Shown piece after piece: positions 45,021 through 53,507 of a stretch of DNA of 64,000 nucleotides. Position 1 is the stretch's first letter. Every line of letters begins with the position of its first letter. Origin of the DNA: Chloroflexota bacterium (lineage in GTDB: Bacteria; Chloroflexota; Anaerolineae; Aggregatilineales; Phototrophicaceae); assembly GCA_026707665.1 (NCBI GenBank), contig JAPOWK010000121.1:1-64000 (forward strand), in the 5' to 3' direction. The position numbers and the translations under genes were made by a program. The notes under the pieces are model-generated. The model searched no databases, was not told where the DNA came from, and saw only the letters and a program-made list of their open reading frames with translations.

Positions 45021-47558
45021 ATGCGGGCAAGAATTGATCAACTGAAGTCAAAATCTCGTCGTCTGGTCAAGAGGCTGAAGGTCAGTGTCGAGCGAGGCGC
45101 CGCGTCGCTGCTCTGGATTTGGCGCTGGCTGAACTCGCTGAATATCCCCCTCAGCCTTTTGCAGTGGATCCTGCTGTTCTATTTGGTGTTTGGGCTCATT
45201 TATGCCCTGGCGACGCCTGTCTTTGAGGCCAATGAGGAGCTTTGGCACTTCGGCAATGTAGAGCATCTGCGTGAGACTGGCAGCCTACCAACGCAGAGCC
45301 TTTACCAGCGACATACGATTTACCGGCACCATGGCAGCCAGCCGCCGCTGTATTACGCATTGATGGCAATCGTGACGGCGCCGATCAACATCGACGACTC
45401 CGAGGACTATCGCCGGCTGAACCCGCACGTCAACATCTATCAGCCGCGTTCCTTTGGCAATAAGAACTTAATCGTTCATGACGAATCGCTTTCTCTCGTC
45501 CATGGCGCCGGCTTGGCGGTTTTGGTCATGCGCGCGCTGGGACTTGCCCTGGGCGCGGGCACAATTGTTTTCGTTTACAAGATTGGCGAATTGGTCGCGC
45601 CACAGCGGCAAACCGTGGCCTTCGTCGCCGGGGCGATAACCGGCTTAAACCCAATGTTTATCTTCGTCACCGCCTCGGTCAACAACGACGCGCTGGCTAT
45701 GCTCGTCAACGGCGCCCTGATCTGGCTGATGCTACGGACCATACGCGACGGCTTCTCGCTGCGCGCCACGTTTGCGCTGGCTGCGCTGTTTGCCTTATCG
45801 AGCCTTACGAAACTGACGGGCTTGGTACTTTTGCCGGTTGTGCTGGGCGTCTCGTTCCTTGTTTATCGCAAGACTCGTGATAGTCGCGGCTTGCTGATTC
45901 ACTTGTACGCCTTGGCGCTGTGCTGGCTGCTGATCGCCGGCTGGTGGTATTTCCGTAATTTCCAGCTATACGACGAGCCTTTCGGCATAATCACCATGGC
46001 TGAACTCGCGGGTCCGCGCGATCCAACCTTCAACCTGGCCGACTTGTTCGTCGAGTACCAGCAATTTCGCATGTCGTTCTGGGGGCTGTTTGGCGCGCTC
46101 AATATTCAAGTGGCGAGCATTTTCTATTTGCTGCTGGATCTGATGGCGGTCCTGAGCTTGATCGGCTGCGTCTTTCTCGGGCTGCAATTGCTGGCGATAA
46201 GCGATTTTGCCTATGCCCGCTATGAGTTGGCGCACCTGCTTGCGCTCGCGAGCGCCCTTTTGCTTTTGTGGGTGGGCGTCTTGTACTGGAGCACTTTGAC
46301 GCGCGCGGCGGAGGGGCGCATGCTCTTCCCGCTTATCGCCGTGGTCAGTCCGCTGCTGGCGGTCGGCTTCGTGGAAATCGTCTGGTGGATCGTCTTCTCG
46401 TTGCGGCCGCCCAATCTCGAATTCGTCCGCGCCGGCGACGCCGTGCCCAAAGAACTGCTGCACAGCACCATGCTCTGGCAACTGAAATTCCTCGCCGTTG
46501 TGGCGGTCTTCGTGCCGTTCACGGTCATTGCCAGTCAATACAATGCGCCACAACCGGTGGAGACGCCGCCGGATCGGGCGCTGCCGCTCTATGCGGCCTT
46601 CGGCGATGTCGCGCTGATCGCCTATGAACGCGTCGACCGTCGATACGCCGCCGAAGACACTGTGCGGCTCACACTCTACTGGCAAGTCCTCCGGCAATCA
46701 GCGGTTGACAACAGCATTCATCTCACGCTGGTTGACGATGGTGGTCAAGAGATCGGTCGCTATATCACGTATCCCGGCGCCGGCAGTTTGCGCACTTCGC
46801 GCTGGCAGGCGGGCCTGATTTATCCTGACGAATACTTGATTAACATCAGCAGAGCCGCCTACGGGCGCTATCCCTTTGACTTGCGCGTCGAGTGGAAAGG
46901 CGGGGCGCGCTCTGCATCCATTGCCGCCACCAACGCCGAAGGTGAGGAAATTGCGCCCGTGCTATTGGATATCGGCGCGGTCGTCACGGCCGGATACCAG
47001 CAACCGGCCTCCGCCTACAGTGAAATTCCAGTGGATTCTCAACCAGTTTTTGACGAAGCGATTCGCCTCGAATCCTTCAAGCCCAATCTGAAACATAATG
47101 AGATTTCCCTCACTTGGAAAGCCGAATCAACGCCGGAGGACAATTACACAGTCTTCGCCCATCTGGTGGACGCTGATGGCAATATTCTCGGCCAAGATGA
47201 CAATACGCCTCGCCTGCCAACCAAGTATTGGCGCTGGGGCGAGTCATTCACAACCTTTCACCGTTTTGACCCGGCGTACAATATGCTCGATTACCAGGTC
47301 GCCGTCGGCTTATACATTTTCGATGGCCTGACCTATCCCAAGTTAGAGTACAAGACTAAAGTTGAAGAAGATGACGAAGTCACCGAATTAGTTCTCGATT
47401 CCTTCACCATTCCCTGGGAAATCGCGCCCGAAGTGATTGAGTTAACGCCGACGGCCATCCCAACTGGCGACGGAGCGGAAGACGATTCAGCAGAACTGCT
47501 AACTACGGTAGAGGGTATCGAAACCGAATCAGTGCCTGGGAACGCAACCGAACCCTAG
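45021..47558 (+). CDS. large membrane glycosyltransferase-like protein (DUF2142/GT39-type)
   Basis: The protein has 845 residues. After a basic cytosolic lead (LKSKSRRLVKRLK) the first helix LLQWILLFYLVFGLIYALATPVFEANEELWHFGNVEHL carries the acidic EANEE loop typical of DUF2142/PMT-like enzymes, followed by HHGSQPPLYYAL. About ten further helices extend to near residue 520. The remaining 320 residues are soluble beta-domains (RLTLYWQVLR, EISLTWKAES, DNYTVFAHLVDADG) facing outward. It probably acts in surface glycan assembly. The start is ATG 45021. It converges with the following minus-strand gene and overlaps it by 4 nt. Confidence 0.65.
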   Translation: MRARIDQLKSKSRRLVKRLKVSVERGAASLLWIWRWLNSLNIPLSLLQWILLFYLVFGLIYALATPVFEANEELWHFGNVEHLRETGSLPTQSLYQRHTIYRHHGSQPPLYYALMAIVTAPINIDDSEDYRRLNPHVNIYQPRSFGNKNLIVHDESLSLVHGAGLAVLVMRALGLALGAGTIVFVYKIGELVAPQRQTVAFVAGAITGLNPMFIFVTASVNNDALAMLVNGALIWLMLRTIRDGFSLRATFALAALFALSSLTKLTGLVLLPVVLGVSFLVYRKTRDSRGLLIHLYALALCWLLIAGWWYFRNFQLYDEPFGIITMAELAGPRDPTFNLADLFVEYQQFRMSFWGLFGALNIQVASIFYLLLDLMAVLSLIGCVFLGLQLLAISDFAYARYELAHLLALASALLLLWVGVLYWSTLTRAAEGRMLFPLIAVVSPLLAVGFVEIVWWIVFSLRPPNLEFVRAGDAVPKELLHSTMLWQLKFLAVVAVFVPFTVIASQYNAPQPVETPPDRALPLYAAFGDVALIAYERVDRRYAAEDTVRLTLYWQVLRQSAVDNSIHLTLVDDGGQEIGRYITYPGAGSLRTSRWQAGLIYPDEYLINISRAAYGRYPFDLRVEWKGGARSASIAATNAEGEEIAPVLLDIGAVVTAGYQQPASAYSEIPVDSQPVFDEAIRLESFKPNLKHNEISLTWKAESTPEDNYTVFAHLVDADGNILGQDDNTPRLPTKYWRWGESFTTFHRFDPAYNMLDYQVAVGLYIFDGLTYPKLEYKTKVEEDDEVTELVLDSFTIPWEIAPEVIELTPTAIPTGDGAEDDSAELLTTVEGIETESVPGNATEP

Positions 47559-49522
47559 GCTTCGTGATGTCCAACAGCGATATCGACGCTCTGCCCTTTT
47601 GGATTGCCTTGCGCATCGAGCAGGTCAAGGTTTTCGATCTGCCCCGCATCCTTTCCTATTCCCAGCCGATAAAGCGCAACCTTAAGCGTCACCGCGCCAG
47701 CATTCGCTCCAATTGGCCCCCAAGTGAGCAAGCGATCACCGGCGCACCAGTGACGCCCATGCCAAAACCTGGCATCCAGTTGACCGACCCGCTCGCCGTC
47801 AGCGTCATACAGCTGCGCGCTGTATTGAAAATCGGCGCCGACCTGCCGGGCAGGGAGCTGCCACTCAAGAAATACGATTTCATCGTCCAGTCCATAACCG
47901 GTTAAACGCACACCGTTGCCGAAGACTCCTGGCTCTATCGGCACAATTTCCGCGCCAGGCCAATTCGGCGCCGCCGGCCACTGGTATAGGACGTATTCTT
48001 CGCCGCCACGCCTGGTCGGGAAATCCTTGGCGTTCTCATGACGATAAAGATCGGTCGCCAAGCTAGATGGCGCGCCGGGCGCGATGACCGCGGCGAAGGC
48101 CTTACGGGGAAAGACAGCGTAGCCATCGGGGACGATTGTGCGCACGCAAGCCGCCGCGTCCCATAGCAGCGTATCCCACACCGCGACCTCGTGATGTAGG
48201 TTCCAAGCCATGCCTCCAGCCAAAATCACAACATCTTCCGCGCGCGCCAGCTCGTCTTGCAAGGGCAGGAGTTTCGCCAAGGGCGTCGTGAAACCAGGAT
48301 AAGAAATATGATGCTCTTCGACGAAGTTCAAAGCGGCGTGCCACTGCAGAACCTGCAGCACAAGGATCAGGGCGAATGTGAGCCACAGGGCATATTGCAG
48401 CAAAGGCCAACGCGCCGCCCGCCGCCACAGAAAATCTCCGCCGTATCCCATCAGAATCGCCAAGGCCGGTATCGATGGGATGAAATAGTGAATGTAAACC
48501 GGCGTCCATTCAGCGATGAGAATTAGACTCGGCAGAAAAGCCCAAAGCGAAAGAATGATGGTGAATTGTCGCGCTCGCCGGAACGCCGCGCCGACGCCGA
48601 TGAGCAGCGCTGGCAGCAAAACAAGGGAAAGCGCGTGCATTGGCGGATACGCCGCCGAGAGCTCAGCGGCCTGATCTGGCGCCAACCAGGATTCCAATCC
48701 AGCGCCGGATGCGAGCCGCGCGATAGCAGTGATTGAGGCAAAGCTGACTTCCGGTCCACGCCCCGCTGATCGCTCCAGAGCGTCAGAAATCCGCGCCGGA
48801 TCAACCGCCAGCGTCTCGCTGAGACCGATGAAGTAGGGCAAGACGACAGTCAGCGACAAGATCAGTCCGGCGATGAAGGCGCGAAAACGAATCCGTTCCC
48901 GTCCCATCCAAACAGCGGCGGGTATCAGAACTAGCAAGGGACCTGCGGCGAAATGGAACTGAAACGCGAAGAGCAAGACAGGCAGACTGAGGCATTGCGC
49001 CAACGCGACCGAGCGGCTCCGAGGACGCTCTGCGCGCGAATCGTGGAAACCGTAAAGAAGAAGAAGCAAGCCAAAAAGTATAATTGGCGTATGCACTTCC
49101 TGCGCCCAGATTTTGCGACTGAAGAGAACCGCCCAGGGATTGATGGCGTAGAGCACGCTGGCAATCAAGGCGATGCGCCGCCCACAAAAGCGCCGCGCCA
49201 AAAACCATAGCAAGGCGACGCCGAGCACATTCCATGCCATAATGACTTGGATCACGAAAGCCGGGCTGGATGAAATGGCAAAAGGAAGCGCCAAGGCATA
49301 TACGCTAACCGGCGGATTCGGGATGCCGGTCGATGACAGGATCCCCGTAAGCGGAAAGCGGAGCCCATCCGCCAGCTCCAGCGCCATGGTCGCGAGCATC
49401 GCGTCGTCATGGAAATATTCAACTACATCGGCGCGGCTGAAGCGCATGGCGGCGGCGAGAATAACGACCAGCAGCAGCCCCGCCATATCGCGCAAGTCAG
49501 CCTGGAAAACCGAGCGCGCCAT
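47555..49522 (-). CDS. PMT/GT39-like membrane glycosyltransferase
   Basis: The protein has 655 residues. The first helix MAGLLLVVILAAAMRFSRA is followed by VVEYFHDDAMLATMALELADG (acidic loop), STGIPNPPVSVYAL and at least nine further helices up to residue 430. The C-terminal 200 residues are soluble, with GGEEYVLYQWP and beta-rich stretches. This is the architecture of lipid-linked mannose- or arabinose-type transferases. The ATG at 49522 is chosen because sequence upstream is basic and unconserved and overlaps the HIT gene. Donor and acceptor are unknown. Confidence 0.7.
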   Translation of the reverse strand: MARSVFQADLRDMAGLLLVVILAAAMRFSRADVVEYFHDDAMLATMALELADGLRFPLTGILSSTGIPNPPVSVYALALPFAISSSPAFVIQVIMAWNVLGVALLWFLARRFCGRRIALIASVLYAINPWAVLFSRKIWAQEVHTPIILFGLLLLLYGFHDSRAERPRSRSVALAQCLSLPVLLFAFQFHFAAGPLLVLIPAAVWMGRERIRFRAFIAGLILSLTVVLPYFIGLSETLAVDPARISDALERSAGRGPEVSFASITAIARLASGAGLESWLAPDQAAELSAAYPPMHALSLVLLPALLIGVGAAFRRARQFTIILSLWAFLPSLILIAEWTPVYIHYFIPSIPALAILMGYGGDFLWRRAARWPLLQYALWLTFALILVLQVLQWHAALNFVEEHHISYPGFTTPLAKLLPLQDELARAEDVVILAGGMAWNLHHEVAVWDTLLWDAAACVRTIVPDGYAVFPRKAFAAVIAPGAPSSLATDLYRHENAKDFPTRRGGEEYVLYQWPAAPNWPGAEIVPIEPGVFGNGVRLTGYGLDDEIVFLEWQLPARQVGADFQYSAQLYDADGERVGQLDARFWHGRHWCAGDRLLTWGPIGANAGAVTLKVALYRLGIGKDAGQIENLDLLDAQGNPKGQSVDIAVGHHEA

Positions 49523-49577
49523 TAAGACTTCGCCGGCTCGGCCAGTACTAGCGGGTGTTGGGACGGATGCTTTCGGA

Positions 49578-50096
49578 TCATGCGTCTCGGTCTTGCGCCG
49601 GTCTGTAGAGATCTTCCCAGACGGCGCGCATCTGCTCTGCGAGGTTTGACAAGGTGTCGGGTACCGTGCGCGTTCCGCCGATGCACTCCATGAAACTGTG
49701 GTCGCCATTCCAGCGCGGCACAATATGAAAGTGAAAGTGCGCCGCGATGCCCGCGCCCGCCGCCGCGCCAATGTTGGCGCCGATATTGAATGCCGGAGGA
49801 TCTGCAATTTCGCGCAGCGCGCCCATCGTGCGATTCGTCATCATCGCCAGGTCCGCCAAAGTGTCCGCGCTCAAGTCTTCCGTCGACGCGACATGCGCAT
49901 AGGGAATGATCATCGTGTGGCCGTAAGTGTAGGGATAGCGATTGAGCGCCGCGAAGGTATGCGCTGAACGGGCGATAACATGCTGCCTCAAATCGTCTTC
50001 GGGCTGATGAGCAAATTGACAAAATATGCATGAGTCAAATCCCTTGCGTTTGCCCTTGATATATGCCATTCGCCACGGCGCCCAGATTTGATTCAT
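49578..50096 (-). CDS. HIT-family nucleotide hydrolase/phosphorylase
   Basis: The protein has 172 residues. WAPWRMAYIKG at the N-terminus and CIFC (Cys23, Cys26) resemble the zinc-bearing Ap4A phosphorylase-like HIT subgroup. The histidine triad HFHFHIVPRW (His120, 122, 124) is complete and preceded by NIGANIGAAAGAGIAAH. It cleaves dinucleoside polyphosphates or AMP conjugates in the cytosol. AGGAAGA lies ahead of the start. It sits 55 nt upstream of the membrane glycosyltransferase on the same strand, but a functional link is unlikely. Confidence 0.92.
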   Translation of the reverse strand: MNQIWAPWRMAYIKGKRKGFDSCIFCQFAHQPEDDLRQHVIARSAHTFAALNRYPYTYGHTMIIPYAHVASTEDLSADTLADLAMMTNRTMGALREIADPPAFNIGANIGAAAGAGIAAHFHFHIVPRWNGDHSFMECIGGTRTVPDTLSNLAEQMRAVWEDLYRPAQDRDA

Positions 50097-50216
50097 CTTC
50101 CTCCCTTTTCGTCAAAAAGCGCTTCGACTCGTGATGGATCGACGGCGTGACTGGATTCCTGTACGCGATTGTCACGTCGCCGAACAACTCTATTCTAGCC
50201 AGGTTGCCAAGTCTGA

Positions 50217-50222
50217 TACAAT
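50217..50222 (+). promoter_or_regulatory. extended -10 promoter for the biotin ligase operon
   Basis: TGA-TACAAT forms a TGn-type extended -10 element at 50214-50222. The -35 region is poor. Its position gives a leader of only a few nt for the ATG at 50235, or about 24 nt for an in-frame GTG at 50253. Confidence 0.45.
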
Positions 50223-50234
50223 GCGCATCATCGA

Positions 50235-51008
50235 ATGCGGAATGGAACTGAAGTGACGCTGTCGCAAGAGTTGCTGGAGCAGCGACTGACCAGACCCTTC
50301 AAATACTTTGACCGGGTCGAAAGCAGCAATGATGAGGCCGCAGCCTGGCTGGCGGCCGGCGCGCCTGAAGGAGCTGGGGTCATTGCCAACGAGCAGACAC
50401 GCGGACGCGGACGCGGGGGACGCCACTGGCATACGCCGCCAAATGTGGCGCTGGCGCTATCTCTCATCTTGAAGCCCAACAGCGCTTACCTGCCGCGTCT
50501 GAACATGCTGGCCGCGCTGAGCGTGTACGATCTCGCCCGCGAATGTGGCTGCGAAGTCGTCGGCATCAAGTGGCCCAATGATGTGCAAGTCAACGGGCTG
50601 AAGGTCAGCGGCGTTCTGCCAGAAGCGATTTGGGAAGCAGGCGAGTTGCGCGGCGCCATCCTTGGCATTGGCGTCAACGTGCGCATGGATTTCAACGGCA
50701 CAGAACTGCAAGAATCCGCCATTAGCCTGGAAGATGTCGTCAAGAAGCGTCTGGACCGCGGCGAGTTGATTGCGAACCTGCTGCGCCGGATTAATCACTG
50801 GTATTGCCGCATCGCCTCACCAACGCTGTTTTCAACCTGGAAGTCCCGTCTCAATACCTTAGGTCAATCGGTCACTGTAAACGGCGTCAAGGGCGTCGCG
50901 CTGGATGTGAATACGGTAGGCGCCCTCTTGATCCGCGATGACAAGGGACAGACGCATCGAATCGACGCGGGCGATCTCATCATTAAGTCGGCAAATGAGA
51001 GTCGATAA
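50235..51008 (+). CDS. birA: biotin--[acetyl-CoA-carboxylase] ligase, class I (no HTH)
   Basis: The protein has 257 residues. It activates biotin with ATP and attaches it to carboxylase BCCP domains. Motifs are SSNDEA near 31, GRGRGGRHW at 57-65 (biotinyl-AMP loop), IKWPNDV near 110 and GIGVNVRMDF near 145. The C-terminal SH3-like domain ends GDLIIKS. There is no N-terminal winged HTH, so it is a ligase without repressor function. The start is uncertain: ATG 50235 or GTG 50253 (MTLSQELLEQ) given the promoter position. The next gene starts directly after the stop. Confidence 0.93.
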   Translation: MRNGTEVTLSQELLEQRLTRPFKYFDRVESSNDEAAAWLAAGAPEGAGVIANEQTRGRGRGGRHWHTPPNVALALSLILKPNSAYLPRLNMLAALSVYDLARECGCEVVGIKWPNDVQVNGLKVSGVLPEAIWEAGELRGAILGIGVNVRMDFNGTELQESAISLEDVVKKRLDRGELIANLLRRINHWYCRIASPTLFSTWKSRLNTLGQSVTVNGVKGVALDVNTVGALLIRDDKGQTHRIDAGDLIIKSANESR

Positions 51009-52379
51009 GTGAGTCGGATACGTTTTGAATGGAATGTCGAATCGCAGCAGATGGAGCGGTTTGACAGCGAAGACATGGAACTGAAGCGCCGGCGGCGGCG
51101 AAACATGATTCTGCTGGCCGCGCTAATCGGGCTGTTGTTGGCAACAATCGCCGTTTTCCTGCTATTTGTCAGACAGCGCGTTTATGAGGTCGAAACCCAG
51201 TACGCGCAGCTTTTGCAAGATACGGTCAAAGCCGAGGTAGCCGCTCTCCGCATCGGCGATTTAAACAGCTTTCTCAAGTTGCAAGATCCCGAGCATGCCG
51301 GCTGGATGAACCGCCAGCGCCTCATGTTTCAGCGCTACAGCGAACTCAAGTCAAGCGGCGCTATAGAACTGACTGGCAGTATATTGGCGGTGGAAATCGC
51401 CGGGGAGCGAGCCCGCGCGCTGGTGCAGGAAGACATCAATGAACTGCCCTACGCGAGGTTGTGGTTTTATCGTCGAAACGGCGACGGCTGGCGGCATATC
51501 GCGCCGGACTTCAGCTTTTGGGGCGAGCCAGGCAAGCTCGAGTCTCCTGACGTATTAGTCAGGTATCGCGGAGCCGATCGCGAGCTTGCGCGGCAAGTCA
51601 GCGCGGCTCTGCAAGATTGGATCAGCAGAGGCTGTGCAATTCTTGACTGTGGGGATCTGCCCAATATGGCGATTGAAATTGATCCGGAGGCAACGAGCGA
51701 AATCGCCTGGATAAACGCGCCGGCGATGCGCCTGCAAATCCGGTCGCCCTATGTCGATATCGCGCGAGCAGATACGCCTTTCGATGGCCGGCTGCAGCTA
51801 CTCTCTAGCAGAATGCTGGCCGAGCGCCTTATCAACGCCCATAACAGTGAACTGGCGCCGGCATATCCGCATGATGCTTACTTTCTGCGGGGGGCGGCGA
51901 TCGCCTGGCTCAGCGAAGCGCTTACTGGCCTGGACAGCGGCGCCCTGCTGATGCGGTCACTGGCGGAAACCTACGGCGATGACAGGGTCGCTCGGCTGCT
52001 GACGCAACTGGCGGCCACGAGCGATATGTCCATCCTGGAAGCGGTACTTGATCAGCCGCCCGAAGACGCGGACTTGGACTGGCGCGATTTCATCGAATGG
52101 CGCTTGACGCTTGAAAACGAACTCTTCAGCGCGCGCAGGCAAAACGAATGGCTCCGTCTATATGATACGTCTGATGAAAACGTGCGGCTGGTCGCTTACG
52201 AGCGTTATACCCGCAGCGAAGCGGCGCCAGATTACCGGGTCATTGATCAGTTGATTTGGTCAAAGCCAGACGGCGGCTCCCAGTTGCGCGTTACGGTGCA
52301 AGCGCGCGGCGCAGACAGCGTCGCGGAGGAAATCATTTTGTTCAATTTGGTCAACAATGTGTGGAAGCGGGCGAGCTGA
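51009..52379 (+). CDS. single-pass membrane protein of unknown function
   Basis: The protein has 456 residues. A charged cytosolic segment (ELKRRRRRN) is followed by one helix MILLAALIGLLLATIAVFLLFV (about 33-54), leaving a 400-residue domain outside. The external part begins with a small alpha+beta region (VKAEVAALRIGDLNSFLKLQD, LWFYRRNGDGWRHIAPD), then a helical segment that recalls an inactive gluzincin peptidase fold but lacks HExxH. The start is GTG, immediately after the birA stop, so translation is coupled. I do not recognise the family. Confidence 0.72.
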   Translation: MSRIRFEWNVESQQMERFDSEDMELKRRRRRNMILLAALIGLLLATIAVFLLFVRQRVYEVETQYAQLLQDTVKAEVAALRIGDLNSFLKLQDPEHAGWMNRQRLMFQRYSELKSSGAIELTGSILAVEIAGERARALVQEDINELPYARLWFYRRNGDGWRHIAPDFSFWGEPGKLESPDVLVRYRGADRELARQVSAALQDWISRGCAILDCGDLPNMAIEIDPEATSEIAWINAPAMRLQIRSPYVDIARADTPFDGRLQLLSSRMLAERLINAHNSELAPAYPHDAYFLRGAAIAWLSEALTGLDSGALLMRSLAETYGDDRVARLLTQLAATSDMSILEAVLDQPPEDADLDWRDFIEWRLTLENELFSARRQNEWLRLYDTSDENVRLVAYERYTRSEAAPDYRVIDQLIWSKPDGGSQLRVTVQARGADSVAEEIILFNLVNNVWKRAS

Positions 52380-52426
52380 TTGCGGGGTCAGCGTATAGGA
52401 TACAGAACGCTGAGCGCCCGGCGCAG

Positions 52427-52467
52427 AAAAAAGCGCGGGTCCGCGATGGCTTTCGCAGACCCGCTTT
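52427..52467 (-). terminator. rho-independent terminator of the small membrane protein gene
   Basis: On the minus strand, GCGGGTCTGCG pairs with CGCGGACCCGC (one mismatch) around an 8-nt loop and is followed by GCTTTTTT. It lies just after the small membrane protein stop and also between the two convergent genes. Confidence 0.88.
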
Positions 52468-52490
52468 CTGTTGGCTATCGGAAGGTCTCT

Positions 52491-52997
52491 TTATTCGTCC
52501 ATTGCAGTCATTCGACGGTCGCGCAGCGCAACCAGGAAGGCGAGCGCGTGACCGAATATGACGTGACCAAACAGGCTCGGGCTGTTGAGATCGATCTGCA
52601 ACACGTCGCCGCCAGCGATGGCTGGCATAATGATCAGACCGCCGATGATCCACCAGATGACGCCATAGATCAGGCCGCCTACCGCGATGTTATACAACGG
52701 ACTTCCCAAATCGACGTATTGCATGAAGAGCCCGGTATAGAGCGCGCCGATCACCGCGCTGATGATGATATGCAGGATGAAGCCGATCAAGGCGTCCGCC
52801 CCGATCATCCCGCCTACGTCGCCGAGCATGCCAGTATTCATCATGTTGGCGCCCTGCTCAACAGCCGTCACCATACCGGCGTCGTCCGTTGTGACGCTAA
52901 GGTCGCCCGGCACCACACTCGCCCCGATGAAGGCGAGGAAGAGATACCCGGCGATAATCCCCGGAATAATCCCCCTCATCATTTTGTCGCTGTCCAT
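52491..52997 (-). CDS. small integral membrane protein of unknown function
   Basis: The protein has 168 residues, with four probable transmembrane helices: GIIPGIIAGYLFLAFIGASVV, ALIGFILHIIISAVIGALYTGLF, NIAVGGLIYGVIWWIIGGLIIMP and LFGHVIFGHALAFLVAL. Loops are short, with acidic patches. A strong AGGAGG lies eight nt before ATG 52997; the longer frame to 53117 contains the promoter and is rejected. It is monocistronic, with its own promoter and terminator. The family and role are not recognised. Confidence 0.75.
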   Translation of the reverse strand: MDSDKMMRGIIPGIIAGYLFLAFIGASVVPGDLSVTTDDAGMVTAVEQGANMMNTGMLGDVGGMIGADALIGFILHIIISAVIGALYTGLFMQYVDLGSPLYNIAVGGLIYGVIWWIIGGLIIMPAIAGGDVLQIDLNSPSLFGHVIFGHALAFLVALRDRRMTAMDE

Positions 52998-53101
52998 TTT
53001 GATTCCTCCTAAGAATGCTAAGAACTTCGATGCGATGCAAGATGTAATGACATCTATATATAGGTAAGATTCATAAGAACTTACCCGCGACAGTTGTCCA
53101 T

Positions 53102-53130
53102 AGTATATACAAGACAAATCTCACAGGCAA
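53102..53130 (-). promoter_or_regulatory. sigma70 promoter of the small membrane protein gene
   Basis: On the minus strand, TTGCCT (53125-53130) and TATACT (53102-53107) have 17-bp spacing. This leaves a leader of about 98 nt before ATG 52997, long enough to hold a regulatory element, but no known fold was recognised. Confidence 0.6.
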
Positions 53131-53507
53131 GTAATTTCCGCAAAGAATTGTGAATCTCGTACAAGAATCCTTGCGTTCCTGGCGATTATGGCGAAAGTTG
53201 TTGCTATATTCCGCTACCTGCAAGCGAGCGCTGCAATCGCGCATCCAAGCAAAGGAATCACGACCTATATGCCGATCTGTTTTGGCCGGGCTGGCATGGC
53301 GCGCTTAGCTCAAATCTGGTAGAATTGCTGTAAATAATGGCGAGGGCGCAACAGTGAAATAATGGGAAATCGGCGCCCCCGCAAATGACCAACACTCCGG
53401 TGAAGAGTTCCGGCAAAACGTTCAGGAAGCGCCACGAAAGTGAAAGCGCGAACGCTCTTCCTCTCCCGGAGAATGCGCTCAATTTGACAAGAGGTTGACC
53501 GCGAGCA
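53131..53507. other. gap upstream of gyrA
   Basis: The gap contains no supported gene. TGG-TAGAAT at 53317-53325 is a possible extended -10 for gyrA, with a leader of about 175 nt. No convincing -35 element, riboswitch or repeat was seen. Confidence 0.3.
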
